Assembly (NCBI RefSeq): GCF_001042475.2
Contig: NZ_LECW02000005.1
Span: 1 to 64,000, forward strand
Origin: Bacillus glycinifermentans
GTDB taxonomy: Bacteria > Bacillota > Bacilli > Bacillales > Bacillaceae
Length of the DNA stretch: 64,000 nucleotides
Direction of reading: 5' to 3'
Shown here: piece after piece, positions 54,347 to 63,893 of the stretch
Position numbering within the stretch: position 1 is the first letter of the stretch
Layout of the letters: the number at the start of each line of letters is the position of its first letter
Made by a program: the position numbers and the translations under genes
Notes under the pieces: model-generated
The model's database searches: none
The model's input: only the letters and a program-made list of their open reading frames with translations
What the model was told of the DNA's origin: nothing

Positions 54347-56761
54347 TTGAGTTTTGATCATCAAAAAATCGAGAAAAAGTGGCAGGACTATTGGCTTGAA
54401 AACAAAACATTTGCCACGCTTGAAGATACATCCAAACCGAAGTTTTATGCGCTGGATATGTTTCCGTACCCGTCTGGAGCGGGCCTGCATGTCGGCCATC
54501 CGGAAGGCTATACGGCGACGGACATTCTCTCGCGCATGAAGCGCATGCAGGGATATGACGTCCTGCATCCAATGGGCTGGGATGCATTCGGGCTTCCGGC
54601 TGAGCAATACGCGCTTGATACGGGGAATGACCCTGCCGTCTTTACGAAGCAGAACATCGATAATTTCCGCCGCCAGATCAGGGCGCTCGGCTTTTCGTAC
54701 GACTGGGACAGGGAAGTCAATACGACAGATCCGGACTACTATAAATGGACACAGTGGATTTTCTTAAAGCTTTATGAAAAAGGCCTCGCTTATGTAGATG
54801 AAGTGCCTGTGAACTGGTGCCCGGCGCTCGGAACCGTTCTCGCCAACGAAGAAGTCATCGACGGAAAGAGCGAACGCGGCGGTCATCCTGTCGAAAGGCG
54901 TCCGATGAAGCAATGGATGCTGAGAATTACGGCATATGCCGACCGCCTGCTCGAAGACCTTGAAGAGCTCGACTGGCCGGAGAGCATTAAAGAAATGCAG
55001 CGCAACTGGATCGGCCGTTCTGAAGGTGCACACGTTCATTTTGAAATCGACGGCCAGGACGCCATGTTTACGGTTTTCACGACCCGTCCCGACACTCTGT
55101 TCGGCGCGACGTACGCCGTACTCGCTCCTGAACACGATCTGGTCCAAAAGATCACGACGCCTGAACAAAAAGATGCGGTCGACGCTTATATTGCCGAAGT
55201 TCAGTCAAAGAGCGATCTTGAGCGCACCGATTTGGCAAAAACGAAGACAGGCGTTTTCACAGGCGCTTATGCGGTTAATCCGGCGAGCGGAGAAAAAATT
55301 CCGGTCTGGATCGCCGATTATGTCCTGGCTACATACGGCACTGGAGCGGTCATGGCGGTTCCGGCTCATGATGAACGCGACCATGAATTTGCAACGGTAT
55401 TCGGTCTTTCGATCAAAGAAGTTGTCAAAGGCGGAAACGTTGAAAAAGAAGCGTATACAGGCGACGGCGAGCATATCAACTCCGATTTTCTGAACGGTCT
55501 CGATAAAGCGGCTGCGATCGAAAAAATGATCGAGTGGCTTGAAGAGAACGGCAAAGGCGAGAAAAAAGTGACATACCGCCTCCGCGATTGGCTGTTCAGC
55601 CGCCAGCGCTATTGGGGCGAGCCGATTCCGATCATCCATTGGGAAGACGGAACATCCACCCCGGTTCCTGAAGAAGAGCTGCCGCTTATTTTGCCGAAAA
55701 CGTCTGAAATCAAGCCGAGCGGTACGGGAGAATCGCCGCTTGCCAACATTAAAGAATGGGTCGAAGTAACAGACCCTGCAACAGGCAAAAAAGGAAGACG
55801 GGAAACGAATACAATGCCGCAGTGGGCCGGCAGCTGCTGGTACTTCCTGCGCTATATTGATCCGAAAAATCCGAATGAACTCGCGTCTCCTGAAAAATTA
55901 AAGAAATGGCTTCCTGTCGATATGTATATCGGTGGCGCAGAACACGCCGTTCTTCACTTATTGTATGCGCGATTCTGGCATAAATTCCTTTATGATATCG
56001 GAGTCGTGCCGACAAAAGAGCCGTTTAAGCAGCTCTACAACCAGGGAATGATTCTTGGCGAAAACAATGAAAAAATGAGCAAATCAAAAGGCAATGTCGT
56101 CAATCCGGACGAAATCGTCACGACGCACGGGGCAGACACGCTTCGTTTGTATGAAATGTTCATGGGGCCGCTCGACGCTTCGATTGCCTGGTCTACGAAA
56201 GGCCTTGACGGAGCGCGCCGCTTCCTTGACCGCGTATGGCGCCTGTTCATCGACGACAATGGCGAATTGAGCAGCAAGATTACGGAAGGAGCGGGCGAAA
56301 CGCTTGAACGCGTCTACCATGAAACGGTAATGAAAGTGACAGATCATTTCGAAGGGCTGCGCTTCAACACGGGGATTTCCCAGTTGATGGTCTTTATCAA
56401 TGAAGCGTATAAAGCGGACAAGCTTCCGAAAGAATACATGGAAGGCTTTGTGAAACTGCTTTCTCCTGTTGCACCGCACCTTGCTGAAGAGCTTTGGAGC
56501 CGTCTCGGCCATGAAGGCTCGATCGCATATGAAGCATGGCCTGTCTATGATGAAGAGAAGCTTGTCGATGATGAGGTCGAAATCGTCGTTCAGGTGAACG
56601 GGAAAGTAAAAGCCAAGTTAAACGTTCCGGCTGACGCAAACAAAGAACAGCTTGAGGAACTGGCCAAAAACAACGAAAAAGTAAAAGAACAGCTTGAAGG
56701 AAAGACGATCAGAAAAGTGATCGCCGTTCCGGGCAAGCTTGTCAATATTGTCGCAAACTAA
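54347..56761 (+). CDS. leuS: Leucyl-tRNA synthetase
   Basis: A class I synthetase of 804 residues, the usual length in Bacillus. The HIGH motif appears as [10 protein letters not shown] and KMSKS as EKMSKSKGN. The editing domain has the threonine-rich [14 protein letters not shown]. Start is TTG at 54347 with AAAGGAGG upstream; the frame runs further up into the T-box without support. Under T-box control by uncharged tRNA-Leu. Confidence 0.98.
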   Translation: MSFDHQKIEKKWQDYWLENKTFATLEDTSKPKFYALDMFPYPSGAGLHVGHPEGYTATDILSRMKRMQGYDVLHPMGWDAFGLPAEQYALDTGNDPAVFTKQNIDNFRRQIRALGFSYDWDREVNTTDPDYYKWTQWIFLKLYEKGLAYVDEVPVNWCPALGTVLANEEVIDGKSERGGHPVERRPMKQWMLRITAYADRLLEDLEELDWPESIKEMQRNWIGRSEGAHVHFEIDGQDAMFTVFTTRPDTLFGATYAVLAPEHDLVQKITTPEQKDAVDAYIAEVQSKSDLERTDLAKTKTGVFTGAYAVNPASGEKIPVWIADYVLATYGTGAVMAVPAHDERDHEFATVFGLSIKEVVKGGNVEKEAYTGDGEHINSDFLNGLDKAAAIEKMIEWLEENGKGEKKVTYRLRDWLFSRQRYWGEPIPIIHWEDGTSTPVPEEELPLILPKTSEIKPSGTGESPLANIKEWVEVTDPATGKKGRRETNTMPQWAGSCWYFLRYIDPKNPNELASPEKLKKWLPVDMYIGGAEHAVLHLLYARFWHKFLYDIGVVPTKEPFKQLYNQGMILGENNEKMSKSKGNVVNPDEIVTTHGADTLRLYEMFMGPLDASIAWSTKGLDGARRFLDRVWRLFIDDNGELSSKITEGAGETLERVYHETVMKVTDHFEGLRFNTGISQLMVFINEAYKADKLPKEYMEGFVKLLSPVAPHLAEELWSRLGHEGSIAYEAWPVYDEEKLVDDEVEIVVQVNGKVKAKLNVPADANKEQLEELAKNNEKVKEQLEGKTIRKVIAVPGKLVNIVAN

Positions 56762-56767
56762 AAGCAA

Positions 56768-56796
56768 AAACCCCTTCCTCGCGAAGGGGTTTTTTC
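56768..56796 (+). terminator. leuS terminator
   Basis: AACCCCTTC-CTCGC-GAAGGGGTT followed by TTTTT. Confidence 0.93.
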
Positions 56797-56882
56797 GATC
56801 CTAAGCCTTGGATCTTTTAGCTTATGTTTGATTTCAGCCGTTTCGCCCATGTATTAAAATAGGGGTAAAGGAGCTGATGAAT

Positions 56883-57287
56883 ATGGAGTTTGCCGATTTT
56901 TCCGCCGTGCAGGTCCGAATCGCAAGACCGACAGACCGTTTTGAAGAGGTCATCGCCTTTTACGAGAAAGGTCTCGGTTTACAAAAAATCGGTGAGTTTT
57001 CCGGGCATGCAGGCTACGATGGCGCGATGTTCGGCCTGCCGAATTCCCTGTATCACCTTGAATTTACGTCACACGAAAACGGGAGCCCGTGTCCCGCCCC
57101 GACGAAAGACAACCTTCTCATTTTTTACATCCCTGATCTTCATCAAATCAAAGCGATTGCAAACAGGCTGTCTGACATGGGGTATGAAGAGGTGCCTCCG
57201 GAAAACCCGTATTGGGAAGAAAAAGGCGTAACGATCGAAGATCCCGACGGCTGGCGGATCGTGCTGATGAACACGGAAGGAATTTAG
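56883..57287 (+). CDS. VOC-family (glyoxalase-like) protein
   Basis: A 134-residue vicinal-oxygen-chelate protein, related to B. subtilis YycE in general plan. It has VQVRIARPTDRFEEVIAFYE at the start, LYHLEFTSHE in the middle and VTIEDPDGWRIVLMN at the end, the last with the usual metal-site glutamate/aspartate region. The substrate is unknown. The ATG at 56883 has AAAGGAG at good spacing; an ATG six bases earlier is too close. It overlaps the end of the LysR gene by four bases. Confidence 0.82.
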   Translation: MEFADFSAVQVRIARPTDRFEEVIAFYEKGLGLQKIGEFSGHAGYDGAMFGLPNSLYHLEFTSHENGSPCPAPTKDNLLIFYIPDLHQIKAIANRLSDMGYEEVPPENPYWEEKGVTIEDPDGWRIVLMNTEGI

Positions 57288-58189
57288 CCGGCTATGCTTG
57301 CTTCGCGCCACTTTTCAGCCTGACTGCGGACGATTTCTGTAAAAGCAGTCATCGCCGGAGAGAACCATTTGTTTTTATGATAAGCCATTTGGGTAGAAAA
57401 GAGGGCGTCCTTGACCATGATGCCCTCAAGCTTTTGTTCGCTGATTTCAGTACGGGTTGTGATCATCGGGAGGAGAGAGACGCCCAGCCCGCACATGACG
57501 CATTGTTTAATGGCCTCCACGCTCCAAAATTCCATCGTCTTATCGGTGACGACGCCTTGATTATGCAAATATTCTTCAAAAAAGTCTCTGTAGCTGCACC
57601 CGTGCTCCGTATATAAAAACGTCTCATTTGTGCTGAACGCCAAATGCTGATAATCGGTTTTCCCTGCCGGATGCCCCTTTGGAAAGATAAATACCATCGG
57701 CTCGTCCACGAGTTTTTCAATATGGAGGTCCTCTTCGTTCCGCTCTTCATCCAGCAAGAAAGCGACATCGATTTTCCCCTGTCTCAACTCATCCCTAAGC
57801 TGCCAGCATGTTGAAGACTTCAGCGTCACTGTCACCTGCGGATACTTGCTTTTATATTCATGAAGGATCGTCGGCAGCCTGTAGACGGTTAACGATTCGG
57901 AAGCGCCGATGATCAGGTTTCCGGATGGCTGCTCATCGTCTGCAGAAATGTACCTCGCTTTTTCATACAGCTCGATCATCTTCGTTGCATAAGGAAGGAG
58001 ATGTTTCCCCGCTTCCGTCAGCAGCATCTTTTTTCCTAAACGATAGAATAACGGCTTTCTCAATTCTTGTTCAATCGCCTGAATATGGGAAGTCACCGTC
58101 GATTGTGCGTAGCCCAAATAATCTGCCGCACGGGTGTATCCCCCGATTTCGACGATGGTTTTGAATGTTTTCAAGTGGCGGATTTCCAT
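57284..58189 (-). CDS. LysR-family transcriptional regulator
   Basis: A 301-residue LysR regulator. The winged helix has HLKTFKTIVEIGGYTRAADY and AQSTVTSHIQAIEQEL, followed by the linker helix and a periplasmic-binding-like effector domain (NLIIGASESLTVYRLP). The ATG at 58189 has AAGGAGA upstream; the frame extends further without it. It is divergent from the APC permease gene, so that gene is its likely target. Confidence 0.88.
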   Translation of the reverse strand: MEIRHLKTFKTIVEIGGYTRAADYLGYAQSTVTSHIQAIEQELRKPLFYRLGKKMLLTEAGKHLLPYATKMIELYEKARYISADDEQPSGNLIIGASESLTVYRLPTILHEYKSKYPQVTVTLKSSTCWQLRDELRQGKIDVAFLLDEERNEEDLHIEKLVDEPMVFIFPKGHPAGKTDYQHLAFSTNETFLYTEHGCSYRDFFEEYLHNQGVVTDKTMEFWSVEAIKQCVMCGLGVSLLPMITTRTEISEQKLEGIMVKDALFSTQMAYHKNKWFSPAMTAFTEIVRSQAEKWREASIAG

Positions 58190-58267
58190 CTGTGTCAGGT
58201 CTCCTTTTTTTCTAATATCGAAAAATCCGAAGTTGCGGATCATTACTATCTATTTTACTGATTTAAT

Positions 58268-58287
58268 AAATGAGATTACAATCATTT
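58268..58287. promoter_or_regulatory. Candidate LysR operator
   Basis: AAATGA-N8-TCATTT is a perfect dyad within the 126-base gap between the LysR and permease genes. LysR sites often have this size and place. No experimental consensus is known to me. Confidence 0.4.
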
Positions 58288-58315
58288 TACATCGTTTAGA
58301 AGGGATTGTGTTCAG

Positions 58316-59551
58316 GTGAAAGAGAAAAAACTGGGGTCTTTATTGCTAAGCGGTTTGATGACAGGGCCGATTTTAGGCTCAGGTGTTATCCTGCTGCCGC
58401 CGATGGTTCATGAGATAGCGGGGGACTATGCGATATTTGCCTGGCTGTTTATGATGGGGGCCGGATTTTTGTTCGCGTGGATTTTTGCGATATTGAGTAT
58501 TCAATATCCAAACGATGCGGGTATAGCCTATGCTGCTGAAAAAGCGTTCGGCATTCGGGCGAAAAAACTGGCAGTCCTCTATTTTATCACTGCGGCAAGC
58601 TTTGGCCCCGCAGCCGTACTCATGACGGCCGGCCAATATATTCACTCGATCGCGGCTGGTTCTGCGGTTTCAACAGAAGTTTACAGCCTTTTGCTGTTCA
58701 TCATTTGCCTCGTTGTGCTGTGTTTTCGCATTTCGTTTGTGGGAAAGGTTTCGTTCGTCTTTTCAAGTGCTGCGGCGGTTCTCTTGCTTGGAGGGAGCTT
58801 CACATCGATTCCTTTTTTCAGGGAAGGGCCGCTGATCGAAGGGGCTTTTCGGCTTGCCGATTTTGGCCATGGTTTGCTGCTGCTGTTTTGGGCTTTAGTC
58901 GGCTGGGAAATGATCGGCAACTATAGCATGGAGGTAAAAGACAGAAGGAAGGTGATTCCGCGTGCTGTCGTGATCAGCGGCCTGACGGTTACACTCGTGT
59001 ATCTTGCAATAGCCGGAGCCGCCCAGTGGATCGATCCGGGCCGTTTTCAAAGCGGCCAGCTGAAGCTGACGCTCATTTTAACGCCGCTGTTCGGCCCGTA
59101 CGCATTAGCCGTCATCGCCGCGGTAACGTCTGTATTGTGCATGAGCACGTATTTGCTTGTCGTCGGGGGAGCCGCCAGATTAATATCCTCGCAGACAGCA
59201 GGCGTCCTTGCATACAGAACGAAGGACGATAGGCCGATCGCAGCGCTTGGCTTGATTTTCGCCGTACACGCAAGTGTTTTCGTTTGTTTGTTTTTTCATG
59301 CCGTCAATGTCGACACGCTCGTCGCTATCGCAAACGCCTTTTTTATCTGCCATTCGCTCTGCGGCCTTCTTGCCGCATACCGGCTGTTGGGCGGTTTTGT
59401 TTATAAAGCGATTTGCGTTTTTTTGATCGGCTGTTTTTCGCTTCTTCTATTGTTTTCATCGCTTCCGATCTTATGTTTTGTCATGTTCGTGACCGCTATT
59501 TTTGCCCTTCGCAGCAGTCCTTTAAAAGACACACGGTATGAACAGCTTTAA
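58316..59551 (+). CDS. APC-family amino acid permease, YjeH-like
   Basis: A 411-residue amino acid/polyamine/organocation transporter with about 11-12 helices. The N-terminal substrate motif GPILGSGVILLPP and the GWEMIGNYSMEVKDRRKVIP loop (residues 200-219) are typical of the YjeH methionine/branched-chain exporter group. GTG start with AGAAGGG upstream. The divergent LysR gene suggests it is induced by its own substrate. Uptake versus export cannot be told. Confidence 0.82.
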   Translation: MKEKKLGSLLLSGLMTGPILGSGVILLPPMVHEIAGDYAIFAWLFMMGAGFLFAWIFAILSIQYPNDAGIAYAAEKAFGIRAKKLAVLYFITAASFGPAAVLMTAGQYIHSIAAGSAVSTEVYSLLLFIICLVVLCFRISFVGKVSFVFSSAAAVLLLGGSFTSIPFFREGPLIEGAFRLADFGHGLLLLFWALVGWEMIGNYSMEVKDRRKVIPRAVVISGLTVTLVYLAIAGAAQWIDPGRFQSGQLKLTLILTPLFGPYALAVIAAVTSVLCMSTYLLVVGGAARLISSQTAGVLAYRTKDDRPIAALGLIFAVHASVFVCLFFHAVNVDTLVAIANAFFICHSLCGLLAAYRLLGGFVYKAICVFLIGCFSLLLLFSSLPILCFVMFVTAIFALRSSPLKDTRYEQL

Positions 59552-59631
59552 ATATTACCTGAAAAACAGGTGAAAGCTCCTTTCAAATCGTATTTATGTA
59601 ACCATGAAGAGATGAAGAAAGGAGACATGTG

Positions 59632-60519
59632 ATGCGCGGACAATTGCTCAGGCTGCTCGGCGATTTGCCGGATCAAACGGAGATTCAGGCGAAAACTCTT
59701 AAAAAAGAAGAAAAGGATTCGTTCATTCTTGAAACGCTGTTGCTCGGGTTAAACGGCATCGAACCGGTTCCGGCCTATTTTGTGAAGCCGAAACAGGCGC
59801 AAGGCAAACTGCCGGTCGTGCTCTATTGCCATTCCCACGGCGGGCGATACGAAAGGGGAAGGAAGGAGCTGATCGAAGGAGCGGAGTATTTGGAAAGGCC
59901 ACCATACGCCGATGAGCTGACATCTCTCGGGTTTGCGGCGCTCGCCATCGATCATTGGGCTTTCGGAGACAGGCGGGGGAAAACGGAGAGCGAGATCTTT
60001 AAAGAGATGCTCTGGACCGGGCGGGTGATGTGGGGGATGATGGTGTATGACAGCATCCGGGCCCTTGATTATCTTGAGACGCGGGATGACACGGACACTG
60101 CGCGAATGGCTGTGCTCGGGATGTCAATGGGAGGTTTGATGGCCTGGTGGACGGCGGCACTGGACGCACGCATCAGCGCATGCGTCGATATATGCAGCCA
60201 GGTTGACAGCGAAACGCTAATCAAGACGCAGAATTTGGACAGACACAATTTGTATTCATATGTTCCAGGGCTCGTAAAGCATGTTTCAACCGCACAGATT
60301 CAGAGCCTGATTGCTCCGAGGCCCCACTTGAGCCTCGTCGGAACGGCGGATAAGCTCACTCCCGTCATGGGGATTGATATCATCGAGAAATCATTGACTT
60401 CCGTGTATAAAGAAAAAAACGCGGGTGAACGCTATGAAGTGTTTCGCTCCCATTCGGGGCATTTGGAAACGGCCGCAATGAGGCAGAAAGCGATCGATTT
60501 TTTGAAAACATGGCTGTGA
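59632..60519 (+). CDS. Alpha/beta hydrolase (dienelactone hydrolase/esterase type)
   Basis: A 295-residue hydrolase. YCHSHGGRYERGRKELIEG gives the oxyanion region, GMSMGGLMAWW the nucleophile serine, GTADKLTPV the acid, and SHSGHLET the histidine. No signal peptide, so cytoplasmic. Such proteins include acetyl-xylan-type esterases and dienelactone hydrolases; the substrate is unknown. The ATG at 59632 gives seven-base spacing to GGAG; a GTG lies directly before it. It is 16 bases upstream of the next gene, so they are probably one operon. Confidence 0.82.
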   Translation: MRGQLLRLLGDLPDQTEIQAKTLKKEEKDSFILETLLLGLNGIEPVPAYFVKPKQAQGKLPVVLYCHSHGGRYERGRKELIEGAEYLERPPYADELTSLGFAALAIDHWAFGDRRGKTESEIFKEMLWTGRVMWGMMVYDSIRALDYLETRDDTDTARMAVLGMSMGGLMAWWTAALDARISACVDICSQVDSETLIKTQNLDRHNLYSYVPGLVKHVSTAQIQSLIAPRPHLSLVGTADKLTPVMGIDIIEKSLTSVYKEKNAGERYEVFRSHSGHLETAAMRQKAIDFLKTWL

Positions 60520-60535
60520 ACAGGAGGACTGATCA

Positions 60536-61303
60536 TTGGTGAAGAAGGTCACGATTGTCGGGGGAAGCGGAACGGTCGGGCGCATATTGATCCGCGGGCT
60601 GTCTGATGAAGGCTACGATCTGACGGTAATGGATGTAAAAAAGCCTGAAGAAGAGCTGCCTGCAAGGTTTATCCAGGCTGATGCACGAAACGATGAAGAA
60701 ACGGTGAAGGCCATCCCTGAAGACACCGATGTGCTGATCAACCTTCTCGCCGTCAAACCGACCGGCAATCTCCTTGACAAGCATGAATTTGAAAACATGA
60801 CAGACATCTTTTTTAAAGCGACGTATACGATGCTGATGGCCGCGGTGCAACGCGGCGTGCCGAAAGTCATTTTTGCAAGCAGCAACCATGTCACAGACGT
60901 TTATGAGCAAAACGGCGTGTCTTTGCTTAAAAGACCGATTCAGACGGAAGATTATCCGCTGTCAAAAAGCCTGTACGGCTTGCTGAAATTGGCCTCAGAA
61001 AACCTGGGATACCTGTTTTCGCATCATTCAGGCGTCCCGGTTTCCGTCATCAATTTGCGGATCGGCACGGCGGTCGAAAATGAAAAAGAAGCGCTGCTGA
61101 CAAAGCCGAGGACGAAAAAAACGCTGCTGTCCAAGAAGGACCTCGTCGGCATATTTAAATCTGCGATTGAAGCCGACAAAACGTATGGTACATATTATGC
61201 CGTCAGCGACAATCCGGACCGGCCGTGGTCGATCACATCCGCCATCCGCGAATTAGGGTATGAGCCGAAAGTCAATTCGGCCGACCTTATGAAAAAAGAC
61301 TGA
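60536..61303 (+). CDS. NAD-dependent epimerase/uronate dehydrogenase-like protein
   Basis: A 255-residue extended short-chain dehydrogenase. The nucleotide loop is VTIVGGSGTVGRILIRGL, VMDVKK marks the ribose-binding strand, and the catalytic YxxxK is YGLLKLASE, with SSNHVTDVYE before it. It is closest in plan to uronate dehydrogenases, and the oligosaccharide importer gene next door fits uronate use. Start is TTG (60536) with GGAGG eight bases upstream. Confidence 0.78.
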   Translation: MVKKVTIVGGSGTVGRILIRGLSDEGYDLTVMDVKKPEEELPARFIQADARNDEETVKAIPEDTDVLINLLAVKPTGNLLDKHEFENMTDIFFKATYTMLMAAVQRGVPKVIFASSNHVTDVYEQNGVSLLKRPIQTEDYPLSKSLYGLLKLASENLGYLFSHHSGVPVSVINLRIGTAVENEKEALLTKPRTKKTLLSKKDLVGIFKSAIEADKTYGTYYAVSDNPDRPWSITSAIRELGYEPKVNSADLMKKD

Positions 61304-61306
61304 CGT

Positions 61307-61336
61307 ATCATCTTCTAAGGCGATGATCTTTTTCTT
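61307..61336 (+). terminator. Possible terminator
   Basis: ATCATC and GATGAT pair around nine bases, followed by CTTTTTCTTT. It is a weak stem; some read-through is likely. Confidence 0.5.
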
Positions 61337-61420
61337 TGTTTTCGCGTCCCTGCTTACAAAATGATTATAGACGCTTCTCTCCTCGGTTTGCTACATTTTA
61401 GACACGATATCGTAATTTTT

Positions 61421-61434
61421 TGACAGCGCTTACA
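61421..61434 (+). promoter_or_regulatory. cre-like site upstream of ytcP
   Basis: TGACAGCGCTTACA matches the CcpA consensus TGWAANCGNTNWCA at all but one position. It lies 15 bases before the ytcP start and would suit carbon catabolite repression of the importer. Confidence 0.6.
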
Positions 61435-61449
61435 AATAGGAGGGGTGAA

Positions 61450-62328
61450 ATGGCGATCAGGCATTCCGCGGGAAGCCGCGTGTTTGATGTGCTGAATTAC
61501 GCTTTTTTAACCGGATTCGGCCTCGTTTGCGTGCTGCCGTTTATCCATGTGATAGCCGCCTCTTTTGCAACGGTGGAAGAGGTCATTTCGAAAAAGTTCA
61601 TATTGTTTCCGACCACGTTTTCATTGGATGCGTACAGGTACATTTTTTCGACTGACATCGTGTACAGAAGCTTGATCATTTCTATTCTCGTAACAGTCGT
61701 GGGAACGGCTGTCAGCATGTTCCTTTCCTCGCTGATGGCATACGGTTTGTCGAGAAAGGAACTGATGGGCAGACGCGTGCTGATGTTTTTGGTCGTCTTT
61801 ACGATGCTCTTCAGCGGCGGGATGATCCCGACGTTTCTCGTCGTGAAATCGCTCGGATTGCTTGATTCCTATTGGTCTCTGATACTTCCGAGCGCCATCA
61901 ATGCTTTTAACCTGATTATTTTAAAAAACTTTTTTCAAAACATTCCGTCCAGCTTGGAAGAATCTGCGAAAATCGACGGGTGCAATGATCTGGGGATCTT
62001 TTTCCGTATCATTCTGCCCTTATCTTTGCCGGCGATTGCCACGATTTCGCTGTTTTATGCCGTCACCTATTGGAATACGTACATGCAGGCGATTCTGTAT
62101 TTGAGCGATGCGACGAAATGGCCGATACAGGTTCTGCTCAGGCAGATCGTCATCGTTTCAAGCGGCATGCAGGGGGATATGACGGAAATGGGAGCAGCCG
62201 CGGCGCCGCCTGAGCAAACGATTAAAATGGCGGTGATTGTCGTCGCGACAATTCCGGTGCTGCTCGTCTATCCGTTCATTCAAAAACATTTTGCAAAAGG
62301 TGCGTTATTAGGATCTATTAAAGGTTAA
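61450..62328 (+). CDS. ytcP: Carbohydrate ABC transporter permease YtcP
   Basis: A 292-residue LplC/YtcP-type CUT1 permease with six helices. The cytoplasmic loop is ESAKIDGCNDLGIFFRIILP, and the end HFAKGALLGSIKG is typical. Its usual partner permease (LplB/YteP type) is not in the window. The ATG at 61450 follows AGGAGGGG closely; a longer frame has no such site. In B. subtilis the ytcP/ytcQ pair sits in the rhamnogalacturonan region. Confidence 0.87.
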   Translation: MAIRHSAGSRVFDVLNYAFLTGFGLVCVLPFIHVIAASFATVEEVISKKFILFPTTFSLDAYRYIFSTDIVYRSLIISILVTVVGTAVSMFLSSLMAYGLSRKELMGRRVLMFLVVFTMLFSGGMIPTFLVVKSLGLLDSYWSLILPSAINAFNLIILKNFFQNIPSSLEESAKIDGCNDLGIFFRIILPLSLPAIATISLFYAVTYWNTYMQAILYLSDATKWPIQVLLRQIVIVSSGMQGDMTEMGAAAAPPEQTIKMAVIVVATIPVLLVYPFIQKHFAKGALLGSIKG

Positions 62329-62346
62329 ACACGAGGGGGACAATGT

Positions 62347-63852
62347 ATGGGGAAAAAATGGCTGATCCCGATGTTCGCGTTCGCGCTTTTAGCGGGAGGA
62401 TTGTTTGGCTGTTCGAACAAAGGAGCGGAGCAGGCCTCTTCGAAGGAAGAAAAGGTCGATCGCAACTCTCCTTTGGATCTGAGCTGGATGGTGATTCTCT
62501 ATCATCAGCAGCCGCCGAAGGACACGGCGATTAAAAAGATCGAAAAGCTCACAAACACAAAGCTCGATTTGATGTGGGTGCCTGACGGGGTGAAGGAAGA
62601 CCGCCTGAATTCCGCGCTTGCCGCCGGCAATCTTCCTAAAGTCGTCACCATCCAGGATATCAAAAATTCATCGGTTATGAACGCCTTCAGGTCAGGCATG
62701 TTCTGGGAAGTCGGACCTTATTTGAAGGATTATCCGAATTTGAGCAAGATGAATAAGCTGATCAATAAAAATGCCTCCATTGACGGTAAACTGTACGGCA
62801 TTTACAGGGAGCGCCCGTTATCAAGGCAAGGAATCGTCATCCGCAAAGACTGGCTTGACAATCTTGGCCTAAAAACGCCGCAGACGCTCGATGAGTTGTA
62901 CGAGACGGCAAAGGCGTTTACTGAAAAAGATCCCGACCAAAACGGCAAAAAGGATACGATCGGTTTTGCCGACAGAAACGATTTGATCTACGGAGCGTTT
63001 AAAACATTGGGATCCTACATGGGAATGCCGACGGACTGGAAAGAAGAAAACGGCACATTCACACCCGATTTCATGACGCCGGAATATAAGGAAACGGTGA
63101 AATACATGAAAAAGCTGTATGATGAAGGACTCATCAATAAAGACTTTCCAGTGACAAGCAAAACGCAGCAGCAGGAGATGTTTTCGCAGGGGAAAGCCGG
63201 GATTTACGTCGGGAATATGGTCGATGCCGTCAATCTAAGAGATCAGTCTGTTGACGACAAGATGGAGCTCGATATCATCAACCGCATCAAAGGCCCTGAC
63301 GGAAAAGAGCGCGTCTGGGCATCAGGCGGGCACAACGGTATTTTTGCGTTTCCGAAAACGAGCGTGAAAAGCGAAAAAGAGCTGAAACGGATTCTAGCCT
63401 TTTTTGACAGGATCGCCGAAGAGGATGTCTACAGTCTGATGACCTACGGAATCGAAGGCGTCCATTACAAAAAAGAAGACAAGGATCATTTCAAACGGAT
63501 CGATGATAAGCTTAAAAGTTGGCAGGCGGAAATTCAGCCGCTCGTCTCCCTTGTCGGCATTGATAAAGCGTACTTGAAAAACACGGGAGATCCTCTGCGT
63601 ACCAAATATGAAGAGCTGACAGAGGACAACGAAAACATCATCGTCTCCAATCCGGCCGAAAGCCTGTACTCTCCGGCTGCTTCTGAAAGGGGAGATGAAT
63701 TGCAAAAGATCATCGATGATGCGACATACCAATTTATCCTCGGCAAAATGGACGAAAGCCAGTTTGACAATGCGGTCGAAAAATGGCGGAAAAACGGCGG
63801 AGACCAAGTGATTGAAGAATATGAACAAGCATATAAAAAATCGGAGAAATAA
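62347..63852 (+). CDS. ytcQ: Carbohydrate-binding lipoprotein YtcQ
   Basis: A 501-residue LplA/YtcQ-type binding protein. The lipobox is LFGC (Cys 22). The mature domain includes LYGIYRERPLSRQGIVIRKD (residues about 144-163), TEKDPDQNGKKDTIGFADRN with a calcium-loop-like motif, and GGHNGIFAFPKTS. It should bind plant cell-wall oligosaccharides, probably rhamnogalacturonan or uronate-containing, for the YtcP importer. It starts 18 bases after ytcP. Confidence 0.87.
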   Translation: MGKKWLIPMFAFALLAGGLFGCSNKGAEQASSKEEKVDRNSPLDLSWMVILYHQQPPKDTAIKKIEKLTNTKLDLMWVPDGVKEDRLNSALAAGNLPKVVTIQDIKNSSVMNAFRSGMFWEVGPYLKDYPNLSKMNKLINKNASIDGKLYGIYRERPLSRQGIVIRKDWLDNLGLKTPQTLDELYETAKAFTEKDPDQNGKKDTIGFADRNDLIYGAFKTLGSYMGMPTDWKEENGTFTPDFMTPEYKETVKYMKKLYDEGLINKDFPVTSKTQQQEMFSQGKAGIYVGNMVDAVNLRDQSVDDKMELDIINRIKGPDGKERVWASGGHNGIFAFPKTSVKSEKELKRILAFFDRIAEEDVYSLMTYGIEGVHYKKEDKDHFKRIDDKLKSWQAEIQPLVSLVGIDKAYLKNTGDPLRTKYEELTEDNENIIVSNPAESLYSPAASERGDELQKIIDDATYQFILGKMDESQFDNAVEKWRKNGGDQVIEEYEQAYKKSEK

Positions 63853-63856
63853 ATAC

Positions 63857-63893
63857 AGGCGATCCCGGGTCTTTCCGGGACCGCCTTGTTTTA
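63857..63893. terminator. Terminator between ytcQ and the AraC-type gene
   Basis: AGGCGATCCCGG and CCGGGACCGCCT pair with one mismatch, followed by TGTTTTA. It serves both convergent genes. Confidence 0.75.
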
